This document shows, piece by piece, positions 33,985-44,835 of a DNA stretch of 64,000 nt. Made by a program: the position numbers and the translations under genes. Position 1 is the first letter of the stretch. Each line of letters opens with the position of its first letter. The notes under the pieces are model-generated. The model made no database searches, had not been told where the DNA came from, and saw only the letters and a program-made list of their open reading frames with translations. Source of the DNA: Cryptomeria japonica (Eukaryota; Streptophyta; Pinopsida; Cupressales; Cupressaceae); assembly GCF_030272615.1 (NCBI RefSeq), contig NC_081406.1, positions 237,067,922-237,131,921 of the forward strand, read 5' to 3'.

Positions 33985-35850
33985 TGCAATTCAATCTATC
34001 AATGCTAGAGATGACCTTCCTTCAGCATTGCTCCAAGTCTTGTCATTCTAGAAAATGCAAGGTGTCGAAGATGACACGCAAAGATACAAACTTGTGTTGT
34101 CTAATGGCACATACATGTAGTTGGAAATTTTGCCCCCTAAGTATGGTGATTTTATTCTTTCAGACACTCTAAAAATAGGTTCCTCGATTGTCTTGATAGG
34201 TTATACATGAAGATATGTATGGAACATAAGGTAGGAAACACATTCTGTTTACATTCATATCCTTCTTTGATTCTATACCCTTTGCTATAGCAATCTTAAA
34301 AAAATTAAACAACATTGGTTGCCTTCTACATGACTATAATTATACTCAGTCTAGAGGTCAAAAAAAGTAACTGTGAATTCTTTGGCAAACGAGCATACCT
34401 ATTCATAGAAAAAGAACTGGAAATGCTAGGCCAGGAAACTCCTTCATCCTCTAAATGTTCCCTTCAGTTTGGTATTGCACTGCCATCTCCACAAAATAGC
34501 GCCTCTGATAACATAATCCCTATAAAAAATTTAAATCCCTACCAAAACAAATGGACCATCAAGGGAAAGCTAACAAACAGACGTCAAATACATCAATACA
34601 GTTCAGCTACTCGGAATGGGCAAGTTTTTAGCTTTGACATTGTAGACAATGAAGGTTGTGAGGTTAGGGTCACATGTTTTGATCATATTGATGAGTTGCA
34701 TTACCATCATGTTGAGGTGGGCGCTCACTATGTCATTTCAAAGGGCTCCATAAAGGAAGCAAACACAAAATACAATAAATTAAACAGCCATCTGGAGATC
34801 TTCTTATCTGATGCTTCAATATTAAAACACTGCACACATGATGTTGGCCTTGCTCAAGATCACTCCCCTTTGATCCCTATTAGTGAAGGGGTTTAGTTGA
34901 CTAATAATATATTGGTTGACATCATTGGTGTTGTTGTATATGTTGGCAATGTCATTGTAGTCCATAGAAAGGATGGCACTCAAACTAAGAAGAGAATTGT
35001 AAAAATTAACAATATGTCAGCTTCCATAATTGATGTCAATCTATGGGGGCCAACATCATAACAAACAGGCCATGACTTAAAGAATGTGATTAAACCTGAT
35101 ACAGTTGTTATCCTTGATGTGCGTAGTGCTCGTGTAGGCTATTTCAATGGTAAAGTTGTCAATATGGCATCTTCAACAATAGTAAATATTAACCATGCTT
35201 TCCCAGAGGTAGAAACCCTCACACTGAGAGCCCATGTACCATTGCATCCTCATGCATTATCTTCAGGATGCACTCAAATTGATGGAAGATATAGCAGAAT
35301 GACTATTGCATCAATACTTGAACGCATGAGTGCTAAACAAGAAATAATTGAAACCACTATAGTCACTCTTCTTAGATTTATAAACATCAAAGATGATATC
35401 TTCTATTACACAGCTTGTCCACTAACAGTTAATGGTAAAGAGTGCAAGAAAAAATGCACTCAGGTAAGTGACGTCTCATGGGTCTGCCCTAGATGTCAAG
35501 TAAGCGTGTCTAAATGCAATTACAAATACCTTTTACCAATGAAACTGCAAGATGCAATAGGAACTCTTTGGGCAATTGCTTTTGATGAGGTGGGAGCAGA
35601 TTTAATTAAAAAAACTGCAAAAGACCTTTACATGCTCCAATACGATATGGCCACAACACAAACACCTCGGTTTGTGATTAATATAGTTGTTTCAGATACC
35701 TACGCATTTACTTTGTTGATCTCTACTGACACATACAACTCTGAGCACAAGTTGAAGGTTGTAATAAACAAAGTGTGCAAGCTAGATTATGAAGCTGAGT
35801 GTGTTTCTTTGCTTGCAGAGATCGCTCGCCTCTCTGCACGACCTTAGCAC
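33985..35850 (+). pseudogene. RPA1-like (replication protein A 70-kDa subunit) pseudogene of Helitron type
   Basis: N-terminal OB part at about 33990-34215: LPSALLQVLSF then MQGVEDDTQRYKLVLSNGTYM, with at least three in-frame stops. After a probable intron (donor GTAGG near 34230), 34330-34896 reads LSLEVKKSNCE and the DNA-binding domain A stretch NPYQNKWTIKGKLTNRRQI, FSFDIVDNEGCEVRVTCFD. The frame continues through TAG (34894) and TAA (35059) into domain B (VILDVRSARVGYFNGK) and the C-terminal zinc-binding domain, with CPLTVNGKECKKKC and WVCPRC (35086-35847). Plant Helitrons often carry RPA-like single-strand-binding genes next to Rep, which fits the Rep downstream on the same strand. Stops make it non-functional. 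Confidence 0.85.
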
Positions 35851-36335
35851 CTTGTTCCGCCCCTCGGCTGTTTAAACTACTTTATTCTGATATATGCCTT
35901 GTTGTGAAAACTCTTTCACATTTTTGACATATTTACTATCCATACGATCCACCAACTTTTTTGATATTTCTATCACAAACATTACAATCATAGATAGATA
36001 ATACATTCCTGCAAAGTTTTGAAGACATTAAGGGCATCGCCTACCACTTGTTGTTCTAATGACGTTTATTTAATAGTTTCTTAACTATATATTTTTTTCG
36101 TCCTATACGCTTATCAAAAATCAGCTCATTCATGTTTTGACTGCACCTTTGTTTGTATGTTTTCATATGTCTATGTCCATACATGATTGCTCCTCCTTTA
36201 TATCTTTCTCTGTCCTTTTATGAATTTCATGTCTTTCTGAATAATCGTTTTGTGGAAAACAAGTCCGCCTTTGTTTATATGTCTCCATTTGTGTATGTGC
36301 ATATATTTTAGGTCTTCATTTAAAATGGCTCTGTG

Positions 36336-36376
<41 letters not shown>

Positions 36377-37426
36377 CATTTCTAAATGCTTCCTTCTTTG
36401 TCATAATGTTTTCCACTACTTTTTTTATGCAATGATGAAGAAAAATATGCTCCTTTCATAACTTGTTTCCCAAATGTTTCTGGATTGTCCTTTACCTGAT
36501 GTCTTTTGTCTTTATTCCATTGCTTGACCTGTACATATATTCTAAAATAAACTACAACAAAGACTACCCTTCCTTCTTATTATTAGTCTTTAATAAATAA
36601 TTTCATTTTGTCATGCATTCTTTACACTATTGTTTCTAATTGGTTGTCTAAATGTCCCTGTGTTTGGCAGTGGACATCAAATAGGATGAAATAAAAACCA
36701 GGTTACATAACCACAAGTTATATAGCATTTCTTAAGTTATATTCTTAAATTTCTAACTTTTCTTCTTAATTATTGTTTCATATTTGGAACAGGTCCATTC
36801 TTCTTATACTTTGTTTCATTTTATGTCAATGTTTTATATACAACTTCCTGTGCACATTTCAAACTGTTATATTCTAAAATTGTATGTCAATGTTTTGCAT
36901 GTCATCACCATTGTAGTATGTTGTTTTGAGTCAAGCAATTTGTTTAAACTTTGTAAACTAATGCAATATGATGTCTTCACTTCAAGAAATCCAATTACAC
37001 TTTGGGAAGTGATGCACGATTTGTGATGTACTTGGCAAGGCTCTTGAATTTCTCAGTGTATTTGAACACATACTCTTATTTCTTGGTTACTTGCCTTGCA
37101 GAATAAATTTGTTTTTCATGCACTTTCTTTTATATAAAACTGCAGAATACTAAACACATACAAAAAACAAAACAAAAACCTCTACCCAGTAAAACCCATA
37201 AACACATACATATTTATATATACACATATGTATATATGTATATATGTATATATGCATTTCTATATAAACATACACATTTACATTTCTATATATATATATA
37301 TATATATATGGACACATACTTTTAAATAGACAAATTACTATTTTTATATACATACCTATGTTTTATATATATACATGTGTCTGTATAATTATATACATCT
37401 TTACATACATATGTATATCTATCTAC

Positions 37427-37464
<38 letters not shown>

Positions 37465-37935
37465 ATATACATATACATGTGCATATATATACAAACGTGT
37501 GTATGTATATATAAATATGTAATTATACATATGTATTTATATATTATAACTCTATGGATCTGCCTACAAATTTTAATATTTCATATGTACCTATATAATT
37601 TTATACATATTTAGATACATATGTATATCTATGTGCATATGTATAGAGGTGTATATATATAAATATATACATTTGAATATATATAAACACGCCATTGTGT
37701 ATACATAAATATATTACATTGTAGATATATTTATATATACCATGTGCCTATGTAGGCACGGAATTGTTTATATAGATATATATATATATATAGACATATA
37801 AATCTATATATATGTATCCTTCCTCTTATACATGCATACATCCCTGCCCTCTTAAATTGTTATACTTCTAATGCAATTTTCTTCTCTTACAACTATTAGA
37901 TATCCTTTCAACCTTCCAACAATTACCTGATCTGC
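35851..37935. other. AT-rich spacer with simple repeats
   Basis: (TA)n at 36342-36371, dense TATA/CATA runs over 37200-37830 and a (GT)n tract at about 37431-37461. Small ORFs here are low-complexity (Tyr-Ile or Val-Cys runs). No gene seen. Confidence 0.7.
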
Positions 37936-37937
37936 AC

Positions 37938-39558
37938 AAAGCCAAGAAGAAAGAGTGAAATAGTCTTTACTATGCAAAGCATAAAGAACAAATCTCCAAG
38001 ATGCGACAAATACAACGGCGCGCCAAACAAGAAGATACTACTTCCTTTGAGGCATTCTCACAATTGTCGTTGAATCCCCCTCAGCCAAACGACGCCACAC
38101 AGTCACCTGGCAGTGCTCCCCAGTGCATCTTGCACAGTCCTTCCTTTCAACACACATTGTCTACCTTCTAAAAATGGATAGAAAACTTGCCATGTACACA
38201 AACATGTACTGTTTATAAAGAAAGTTATGTCGACATGGATTTTAAAGCTACAGAGCATGGAATCATTTGCATGAGATGTTCTGCTGAAAAAGGTATTCGT
38301 TGTTTCTCCTCCGCAAACAATATGGACCCAAGTGAGCAGCCTTATGTTTTGAAACATCTTACCCAAGTAGAGGAAATTCCCATAGCAAGGGTTGCACCTA
38401 TTTTACAATTTATTCATGCAAGGGGAGGTCAATACAAATATATAGGGCACACAATTTATTTCCCGCAAGACATTTCAGAAATTGCTATTTCCTTGCCACG
38501 CAAATTAAAACAATTGGAAATCTTTCTTGTCCAAAGAACTAATTTAGAAGGCAAAAGTTATGACTTCTATGTTAATAGATACCATGTCATGGATGCATTG
38601 CATTACAAAATCCACCATGACCTCTATTATAAAGATGTAGTCATTGATGTTGGTGTGGTCCAATTGTTGCCTGTAACAAGAACTGATGTTTCTGATTTGT
38701 TACATACACTTCACATAGCTAAACAACAGTCTATAGATCATAATGAAGATGCAACCCCACCTACCCATTACGAAGATGAAATAGAAAACACTTCCTCCTT
38801 TATTCCTAGGATTCCATGCTCAATCTCTGAACTAGATGCAATTATGGTAATGCTACAGCCAGATCCTAACAATGACAATCTCATCCCTTGGCCACAAATC
38901 AGTTGCTCTCTAATCAATGAATACAATATAGAGGGATTGTTCGCTATGGCATTACCAACGTTGTTTCCTACTGGATTGGCCTTGCCACTTCAAGAAAGAC
39001 CAAGACATGTGCATTTGCATGAATATGCTTTGCACTTAATCAAATATCACGACCAAAGATTTGGTCAACATGTGTGGTTCAGATATTATATCTACAATCT
39101 CATGATGAGGCACCACTCCCAACAATCAACTGATATTTTCATTGCGACAAATCTGAGAGAATCGCTTCCAACAAATATGCTTGCACTAAGGCAACAATTA
39201 TAAAACACACCATCAAATGAATTGCCTAAACACCTCATGTGTTATGTTGCTTCATTGCGTGGCACAAGAGCATTCTGGAACAAATCTCATAGGGACCTCA
39301 CTACAATGATATATTAGTTATGAGCACCCACGCTTTTCTTCACATTGAGCTCAGCTAATACAAAATGGCCAGACCTCCATACAATGTTCCCAATCACTAC
39401 TAATAATTTGCAATGGACTAGAAAACAGTGTATTGATAATGTTGTCAATAACCCACATATAACAGAGTTATACTTGCATCTCAGATTCCATATTTTTCGT
39501 GATGAAGTAATTGTCAACCTCTTGCATGCAACAGGTCATTGGTATAGGTATGAATGGT
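37938..39558 (+). pseudogene. Helitron Rep/helicase, N-terminal part, interrupted by A3
   Basis: The frame is readable from about 37970 (SKMRQIQRRAKQEDTTSFEAF), with a stop at 38168. A 338-aa open stretch follows (38187-39203) with RCSAEKGIRCFSSANNMDP and VAPILQFIHARGGQYKYIGH, the DUF6570-type segment found upstream of Helitron Rep. Past a stop at 39201, in other frames, comes the Helitron-like N domain: RGTRAFWNKSHRDL, PTLFFTLSSANTKWPDL, NVVNNPHITELYLHLRF and WYRYEW. A3 is inserted right after WYRYEW, a few residues before where the HUH nuclease motif is expected, so the catalytic part is not in this window. In Helitrons this protein nicks and unwinds DNA for rolling-circle transposition. 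Confidence 0.87.
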
Positions 39559-40313
39559 TGTTGGCAAATGCACACTCCAATGAGAAAATGTAGGTGATTG
39601 AAGGTATTGTCATTGATGGCAACCTTACAATCCTATGGCACCAGCATAGACACCAGCACCCATAGATAGTTTACCGGCAGCAGCAAAGATGAATACTGGC
39701 ACCCTGGCCGACAGGATTTTGTTTTGTATTTAATTGAAAAATATTTCTGTAAGCCGACAAGGCGAATTGTAATAGGACTCATATAAGTATGAGATGTTGT
39801 AGATCATTTATGTAAGTAAGTATGTATGTAATAGGCAGATGCGAACATTAAGGTAGATTTTGGAATAAGGTTTATGGAAGCTGTATGAGCTTAAACCGGT
39901 ACTGAACCTGGCATAGCAGATGTTGAACTGAAGTAGTACATGATATTGGATTTGCATAATCCATTTTTGTAAGGCAGTGACACTTCCCTTTTGTAATTAA
40001 GTAGTGAGCTTTAGGTAGTTGGCCTTCCTGCATGAGCAGGCCCCTATTGTAAGTAATATTCATTTATTGGCCAGTGAGTGAATATTGTGGGTCACAAATC
40101 CCACCGAGGTTTTTCCCACATGGGGTTTCCTTGTTAAAAATATTATGTTATGGTGTGCTTTCTATGTTGTGGTTATTGATCTTATTTACTGCATTATTTA
40201 TGGTTTACCGGTACACTGTTTTGGAATGCAATTTGTTTAATAAGATTAGAAAATCTGATAACCAGCAAGATACTGATTCCCCCCCCCTCTCAGTATCTTT
40301 GGGAATCCTAGCA
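39559..40313 (+). repeat. A3 5' LTR (755 bp)
   Basis: Begins TGTTGGCAAATGCACACTCC and ends ..GGAATCCTAGCA. TATA-like CATATAAGTATGAG at about 39780. Hairpin at its 3' end. Confidence 0.92.
40267..40299 (+). other. LTR-end hairpin, A3 version
   Basis: Arms AAGATACTGA (40267-40276) and TCAGTATCTT (40290-40299), a perfect 10-bp stem with a C-rich loop, 16 nt before the primer site. Confidence 0.8.
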
Positions 40314-40315
40314 AT

Positions 40316-40327
40316 TGGTATCAGAGC
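40316..40327 (+). other. A3 primer binding site
   Basis: TGGTATCAGAGC, a perfect initiator Met type site, 2 nt after the LTR. Confidence 0.93.
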
Positions 40328-40384
40328 CTGGTCCTCTATTTTCAAAAGCCTAATAGCTTGAGGAAGATTATGACACTGGTATAG

Positions 40385-41395
40385 ATGGAAAACCTGAGAA
40401 AGCAATTGGAAACAGCTCTTGCAGATTATGATGCAGAAAAGTTGAAAAATATGAAACTTGAAGATGATCTGAAGGTTGCACAAGAAATCATTCAAGGACT
40501 TCAAGAAAATCTCACTATTGCTAGAAACAAAAGAAGAGAATTTCATGAGAAGATACAAAGTGATGATGATGAAAAAGAAAGTCTTAATGATCTTGTAAGC
40601 AAGATGAAGCAAGAAAACATGACCTTGAGGAATGAGATGCAAGATATGACTATGAGGTTTTGTAAAGACATTGAAGACCGAAAGAAGAATGAAGATGACT
40701 TGACTAGGAGAATCAATGATGTTGGAAATGAAAATCTAAAACTCAGTCATGAAAATGATATGTTGAAGACAAATATAATTCACTTGGAGCATGATAAAAC
40801 TGAACTCATGAGACAGAAAGATTTCTTAGAAAATGGTTTGGCTATTGCAAATCAACACAAGGAGAAATTCAAGAAAAGCTCAGAAGAACTTCATGACATG
40901 CTGAAAAATCAAAAACCTAATAGAGATACTAATGGTCTCGACTTTGAAGTTGGTGAAAGCTCTGGTAATGCAAACAATCATGATCACAATAAACCGGTAA
41001 GACAACCTAATGCCTAATAATTTAATGGAAAATGCTTTAACTATAACAAGTATGGTCATAGAGCAAATCAGTGTAGATCTAGAAACTATCAGAACACTAA
41101 TGCACCCACCAGTCAATATTCTAAATGCAACAAAATTGTTCATAATTCATAAAACTGCATAATGAATGTAAGATGTTATGTTTGTGGAATATTTGGACAC
41201 TTATCTAATCAATGCAGAACACATACCGGCATAGGATATGGAAAAGCTATTCAAAAAAATAATGTGACTTGTTATGCTTGTAACAAGATTGGACATATTG
41301 CAAAAATTTGTAGAAGTAAGGCATCACCGACAAATAACAAAGGACCCAGTTTCAAAGGTAAAGAGAGAAGGTTGAAGAAGTAAAGCAAGAATTTC
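40385..41395 (+). pseudogene. A3 ORF1: coiled-coil plus CCHC gag-like protein
   Basis: ATG at 40385 (MENLRKQLETALADYDAEKL). A 210-aa open frame is mostly coiled coil (residues 1-175), with MKQENMTLRNEMQDMTMRF and NENLKLSHENDMLKTN, ending DFEVGESSGNANNHDHNKP. A TAA at 41015-41017 then interrupts. In the same frame two damaged knuckles (CFNYNKYGHRANQC and YSKCNKIVHNS) follow. After another stop near 41149 come two intact ones, CYVCGIFGHLSNQC and CYACNKIGHIAKIC (41162-41383). An indel near 41370 ends homology in frame. Same plan as A1 and A2 ORF1. Confidence 0.87.
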
Positions 41396-41801
41396 CAAAA
41401 CAATGGATTAGAAAGTTAGATCAGAATGTCAATGAAGCTATTCCTTCACCGATAGAATAGAGTATCACTCCACCGGCAGGAGATTCTTCATCTAACTAAA
41501 AAGAAATCCCTTGGGGGTATGGCAACAAATTGAAAAACATGCTAGTTTACCCTTGGTTGATGGTGAGAAGTTGAATTACTTCTTTACCAGTAGATATGTT
41601 AAGTTTCACTTAACTATCAGACATTTAATGTGGTAGTTGAAGGAAATGATATTATAAAGAAAGAGTTTTTCACTCTTTTTCACTCACCGAGCATTCAAAT
41701 TTCCTTAGAGCGTGAAAAACCCAAGCAAAGGCATCCACAGTGAGAAGTGAAGCAAATCGTTCAAGCATTCAAACCTAAAGGCAGGTTAAGGTATTTATAC
41801 A
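41396..41801 (+). other. A3 spacer between ORF1 and ORF2
   Basis: Begins with the out-of-frame end of ORF1 (Pro/Ser-rich), then a non-coding stretch with GATATTATAAAGAAAGAG near 41650, about 150 bp upstream of the ORF2 ATG. Possible internal promoter or leader for ORF2. Confidence 0.4.
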
Positions 41802-44473
41802 ATGGCTTCCTCCTCTGCACCTAAATTCATTGCAAACCCTATAGTAATTGAAGTGATTAAACATCCTAGGCCTGTATTTAAAATCATTCCCGAAGTAGTG
41901 AAGAAGGATGATAACCTAGGACCATTTTCTATAATACCCAAAGGAGTTGCTTATGCTGAGGATCCTAGAATTTACATACATTGTCATATTGAAGAACTAG
42001 GTGCTGATGAGATTATGAACATGTATAGGACAGTAATATGTGATGAAAATGGTAATGTAAAACTGGAACACAAGATAGTTGAAACCCTAGGTTTTGTGGA
42101 GATACTTAGCATTCCTAATTTTCCCAAAGAGGTTATAAGGATTGTATTGAGAAGAGTTCATGGGGAGTTATTTTGGCTAGATTCCACTCATAAGATAACA
42201 AAAGAAGCAATTAGGGCACTGGCAGGCTTACCTTCCACAGGTAGCAGGCCTGACAAGACTAAAAAGGTTCCAAATGACACTGTGATGACACTAACCAGTA
42301 CAACCTATGATAAGAGATCCTTGAGAGTCAATGATGTAAAGGATATCAATGTAAGATTCATTAGCATGATTCTTGGATACAAAGCTACTCATGCCAACAG
42401 ATTAAACTTTGTTTCTAGTTTATGTATCAAGAGTGCTTATGACTTAGTAAACAGCAATGCAAAGATTAAAATATGTGAATGGTTAAAAGATGAGCTAATA
42501 GACAATCTGAAGAAACTTAAGGGTGACAAGAAAGGCACATTCAAATTTGGCAACTTACTTGTATGTCTATTAATGTATATCACCAAGGAAGTTCCCGGTA
42601 TTGGCAGAAAGGATTTTGGATTTGACATTCCGGTAGGAAAACAACTTTTGGATATTCTTAATAACATGGAAGATGACAAGGAGAAGAACATAATTGAACA
42701 CTTTCAGGTACTGAAGGCTAAAATGAAAATTAGGGAAAGACTATCTCAATCCATAGTTGATAAATATCAAAAGGAGATATGTTTTGTTATAAAGAAGGAT
42801 GAAATCTGGATGGAGGTAGTGGTTCCAAGGACAGTTTGGGTTATAGAGATGGGTTATGAGGTTGATGAGAACATAATAGAAATATATGCTAAAGCCCTTC
42901 TAGAAGCCCCTAGAGAACCAACAGAAGAAATATTTGGTAGTGCTGAAACTATTGAAAGCAAAGTTCAATCACAGAAATGAATAAAGAAAATAGAACAAAT
43001 AATTAGAAAGGCAACTAGACGGGCAAAAGAAATCAAGGAAGATATATTGAATATGACCGGTATTAAGGAGAGTGACTTGGAAGGATTACAACTGGAAACA
43101 CATCTTTCACCGGTTGCTACCTCCTCTAATAGTGAAATACTAGTTGAATTCAAAAGGATAGTAAGGAAAAGGAAACCTTCACCGGTACCCACTCCTACTC
43201 CTAAGAGAACAAGATAGAAACAACAGGCAGTAAGGCCTCCGGCAAAGAAAATGACCCCAAGGAAGAAAAAGGAAAAATAAGTTATCCCCCCACTTGATAA
43301 TATTTTAAATGAAATAACTGAAGATGGTAACTTGTCAAATGTCAGCAAGTTGAATAACACTTTCACTAATGAAGAAAAGGAAAGCATAGAAAACAGTGTT
43401 ATTCTACACTTAAATATTTATAAGAAATTCTTGATAGAAGTTGTAGATGACTTGCCAAGTGACTTGTACAGAAGATTAGATGCAAAAAGGTTAGCAATTG
43501 TTGAACTAAACAAGAAGATAAAGATAGAGAAACTACTTGTAGCTCACCCAGTAAGATCAGCAGAAGAGATTGATGAACTAATAAGTGAAGCAAACAGGAC
43601 TATATTTTCCACCGGTCACCGGCATGTAACATTAATGGTTGGCAGAGTAAATGAGATCACTGAAGAAACAACAGACAAATGGGATATCTTCTTTGTAGAG
43701 AAGGAAAAGCAAGAAGAGCTTAAATGACCAAAGACTTTCAAAGTATATCAAAAAGAAAAAGATAAAGGTAAAGGTAAGATAGGTGGTCCTCCGAACATAA
43801 AAGTAACAGATAACTTGCCCCCACCTTCTTCTGATACTCCACCGGCATAAATTGGTGATACACCACCCGTAACAGATAATGTTGAGAGTATGGAGACAAC
43901 ACATGAAGATACCAATCCTGATTTAGAGGTGTTGTATACCATGAATATTGACACACAAGAGGTTAACATTGTGGTTGATAAGGAATCAACTGAGAAGAGA
44001 GATGTGGCAACTGAGCCACCGGCTGAGGACATTGCAGTCGAGACAAATGTTGTGGATACAGTTGGAAATGTTGAGATTGGGATCGAAACATGTACTGAAC
44101 AATCAACTGATCCCCTAGATACTAGAACGACTGATACCACTATTGTACACACTGAGAAACCTACTAAGCAATCGGCTACTGATAAATCTGTTGAGACACC
44201 GATAGTAGACAGTTCAGAGGCACATACAGAAAAATCGGTAGTTAACACTAAGACACAATCAGAGAAACCGGAAATGGAAAGCACAGAGAAACCAACAGAG
44301 GTACTTTCTGAGAAACATGAAGAGGAAAAGGTTCAGACAAAGACAGTGCCACCGACAACAGCTGAGAAACCCAAACCTTTTCTAGCAGAAATGTAGACTC
44401 AAACTTACCTACCATAGGTCAACATAAGCAAAGAGGTTACTCACACCGACGGTTTGCAGATCATTAAGGCAGT
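41802..44473 (+). pseudogene. A3 ORF2, unknown conserved protein, nearly continuous frame
   Basis: ATG at 41802 (MASSSAPKFIANPIVIEVIK), 392 aa open to a TGA at 42978-42980. The same frame then continues through further stops (near 43215 and 43278) to the helical middle domain (LDNILNEITEDGNLSNVSKL, NSVILHLNIYKKFLIEVV; 43300-43727). It goes on to the acidic Thr/Glu/Pro region (43890-44396), where ESTEKPTEV-like units recur, and runs into G2. Conserved blocks match A2 residue for residue: VRFISMILGYKATHANRLNF, ICEWLKDELIDNL, IWMEVVVPRTVWVIEMGYE. Function not known; no enzymatic motif recognised. Confidence 0.87.
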
Positions 44474-44835
44474 TGGACAGTCATTTGGTTCTTCCTGTAT
44501 GCGGGAAAAGTGGGTCAATAGAACTCAAAATGTGAAAAACGGAGCTCTAGGGAGCCTTGCTCACACACCCACAGGACTTCTTGGTGCAAGCTATAGAGTC
44601 ATGAAGTATGGCTCAGCTTCCCAAGGTTGGTTCCATGGTTCTCTATCTCACAAGGTCCCTCAAACCAATGTCTTTGCTCTTAGATCACTGAGCAAAGTGG
44701 TTTAGGGATGACAAATGTAAGAAAGAGGGATGCTTTTGTTGATTTTAAGATGAAATGCATCCTAAGCTATGCATGATCCTATAAATGCAATAAACTAGTT
44801 ATAAGATGACAAGATTAGTAACAAGACTATCCTAG
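44474..44835 (-). repeat. G2 3' LTR, outer part
   Basis: Plus strand starts TGGACAGTC just where homology to A3 stops. Removal of S2 joins this part to 48951-50361, giving an LTR of about 1.77 kb with TGGACA..TCTACA ends. The 83-aa plus-strand ORF here is not similar to anything I know. Confidence 0.75.

Larger units (their letters stand above)
39559..44473 (+). mobile_element. A3: A-family element, plus strand, interrupted by G2
   Basis: 5' LTR 39559-40313, primer site 40316-40327, ORF1 40385-41395, ORF2 41802-44473. Homology with A2 runs to about 44465-44473, where G2 begins; the tail and 3' LTR are not in the window. Predicted TSD on the left is ATGGT (39554-39558). Both ORFs carry few breaks, so A3 is a moderately young copy. 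Confidence 0.9.

Noticed and set aside
37375-37614. 79-aa Cys/Val/Tyr-rich ORF
   Set aside because: Translation of (GT)n and TATA runs.
43748-44284. 178-aa minus-strand ORF rich in Ser, Thr and Val
   Set aside because: Antisense shadow of the acidic Thr/Glu-rich C-terminal part of A3 ORF2, which has homologues in A2.
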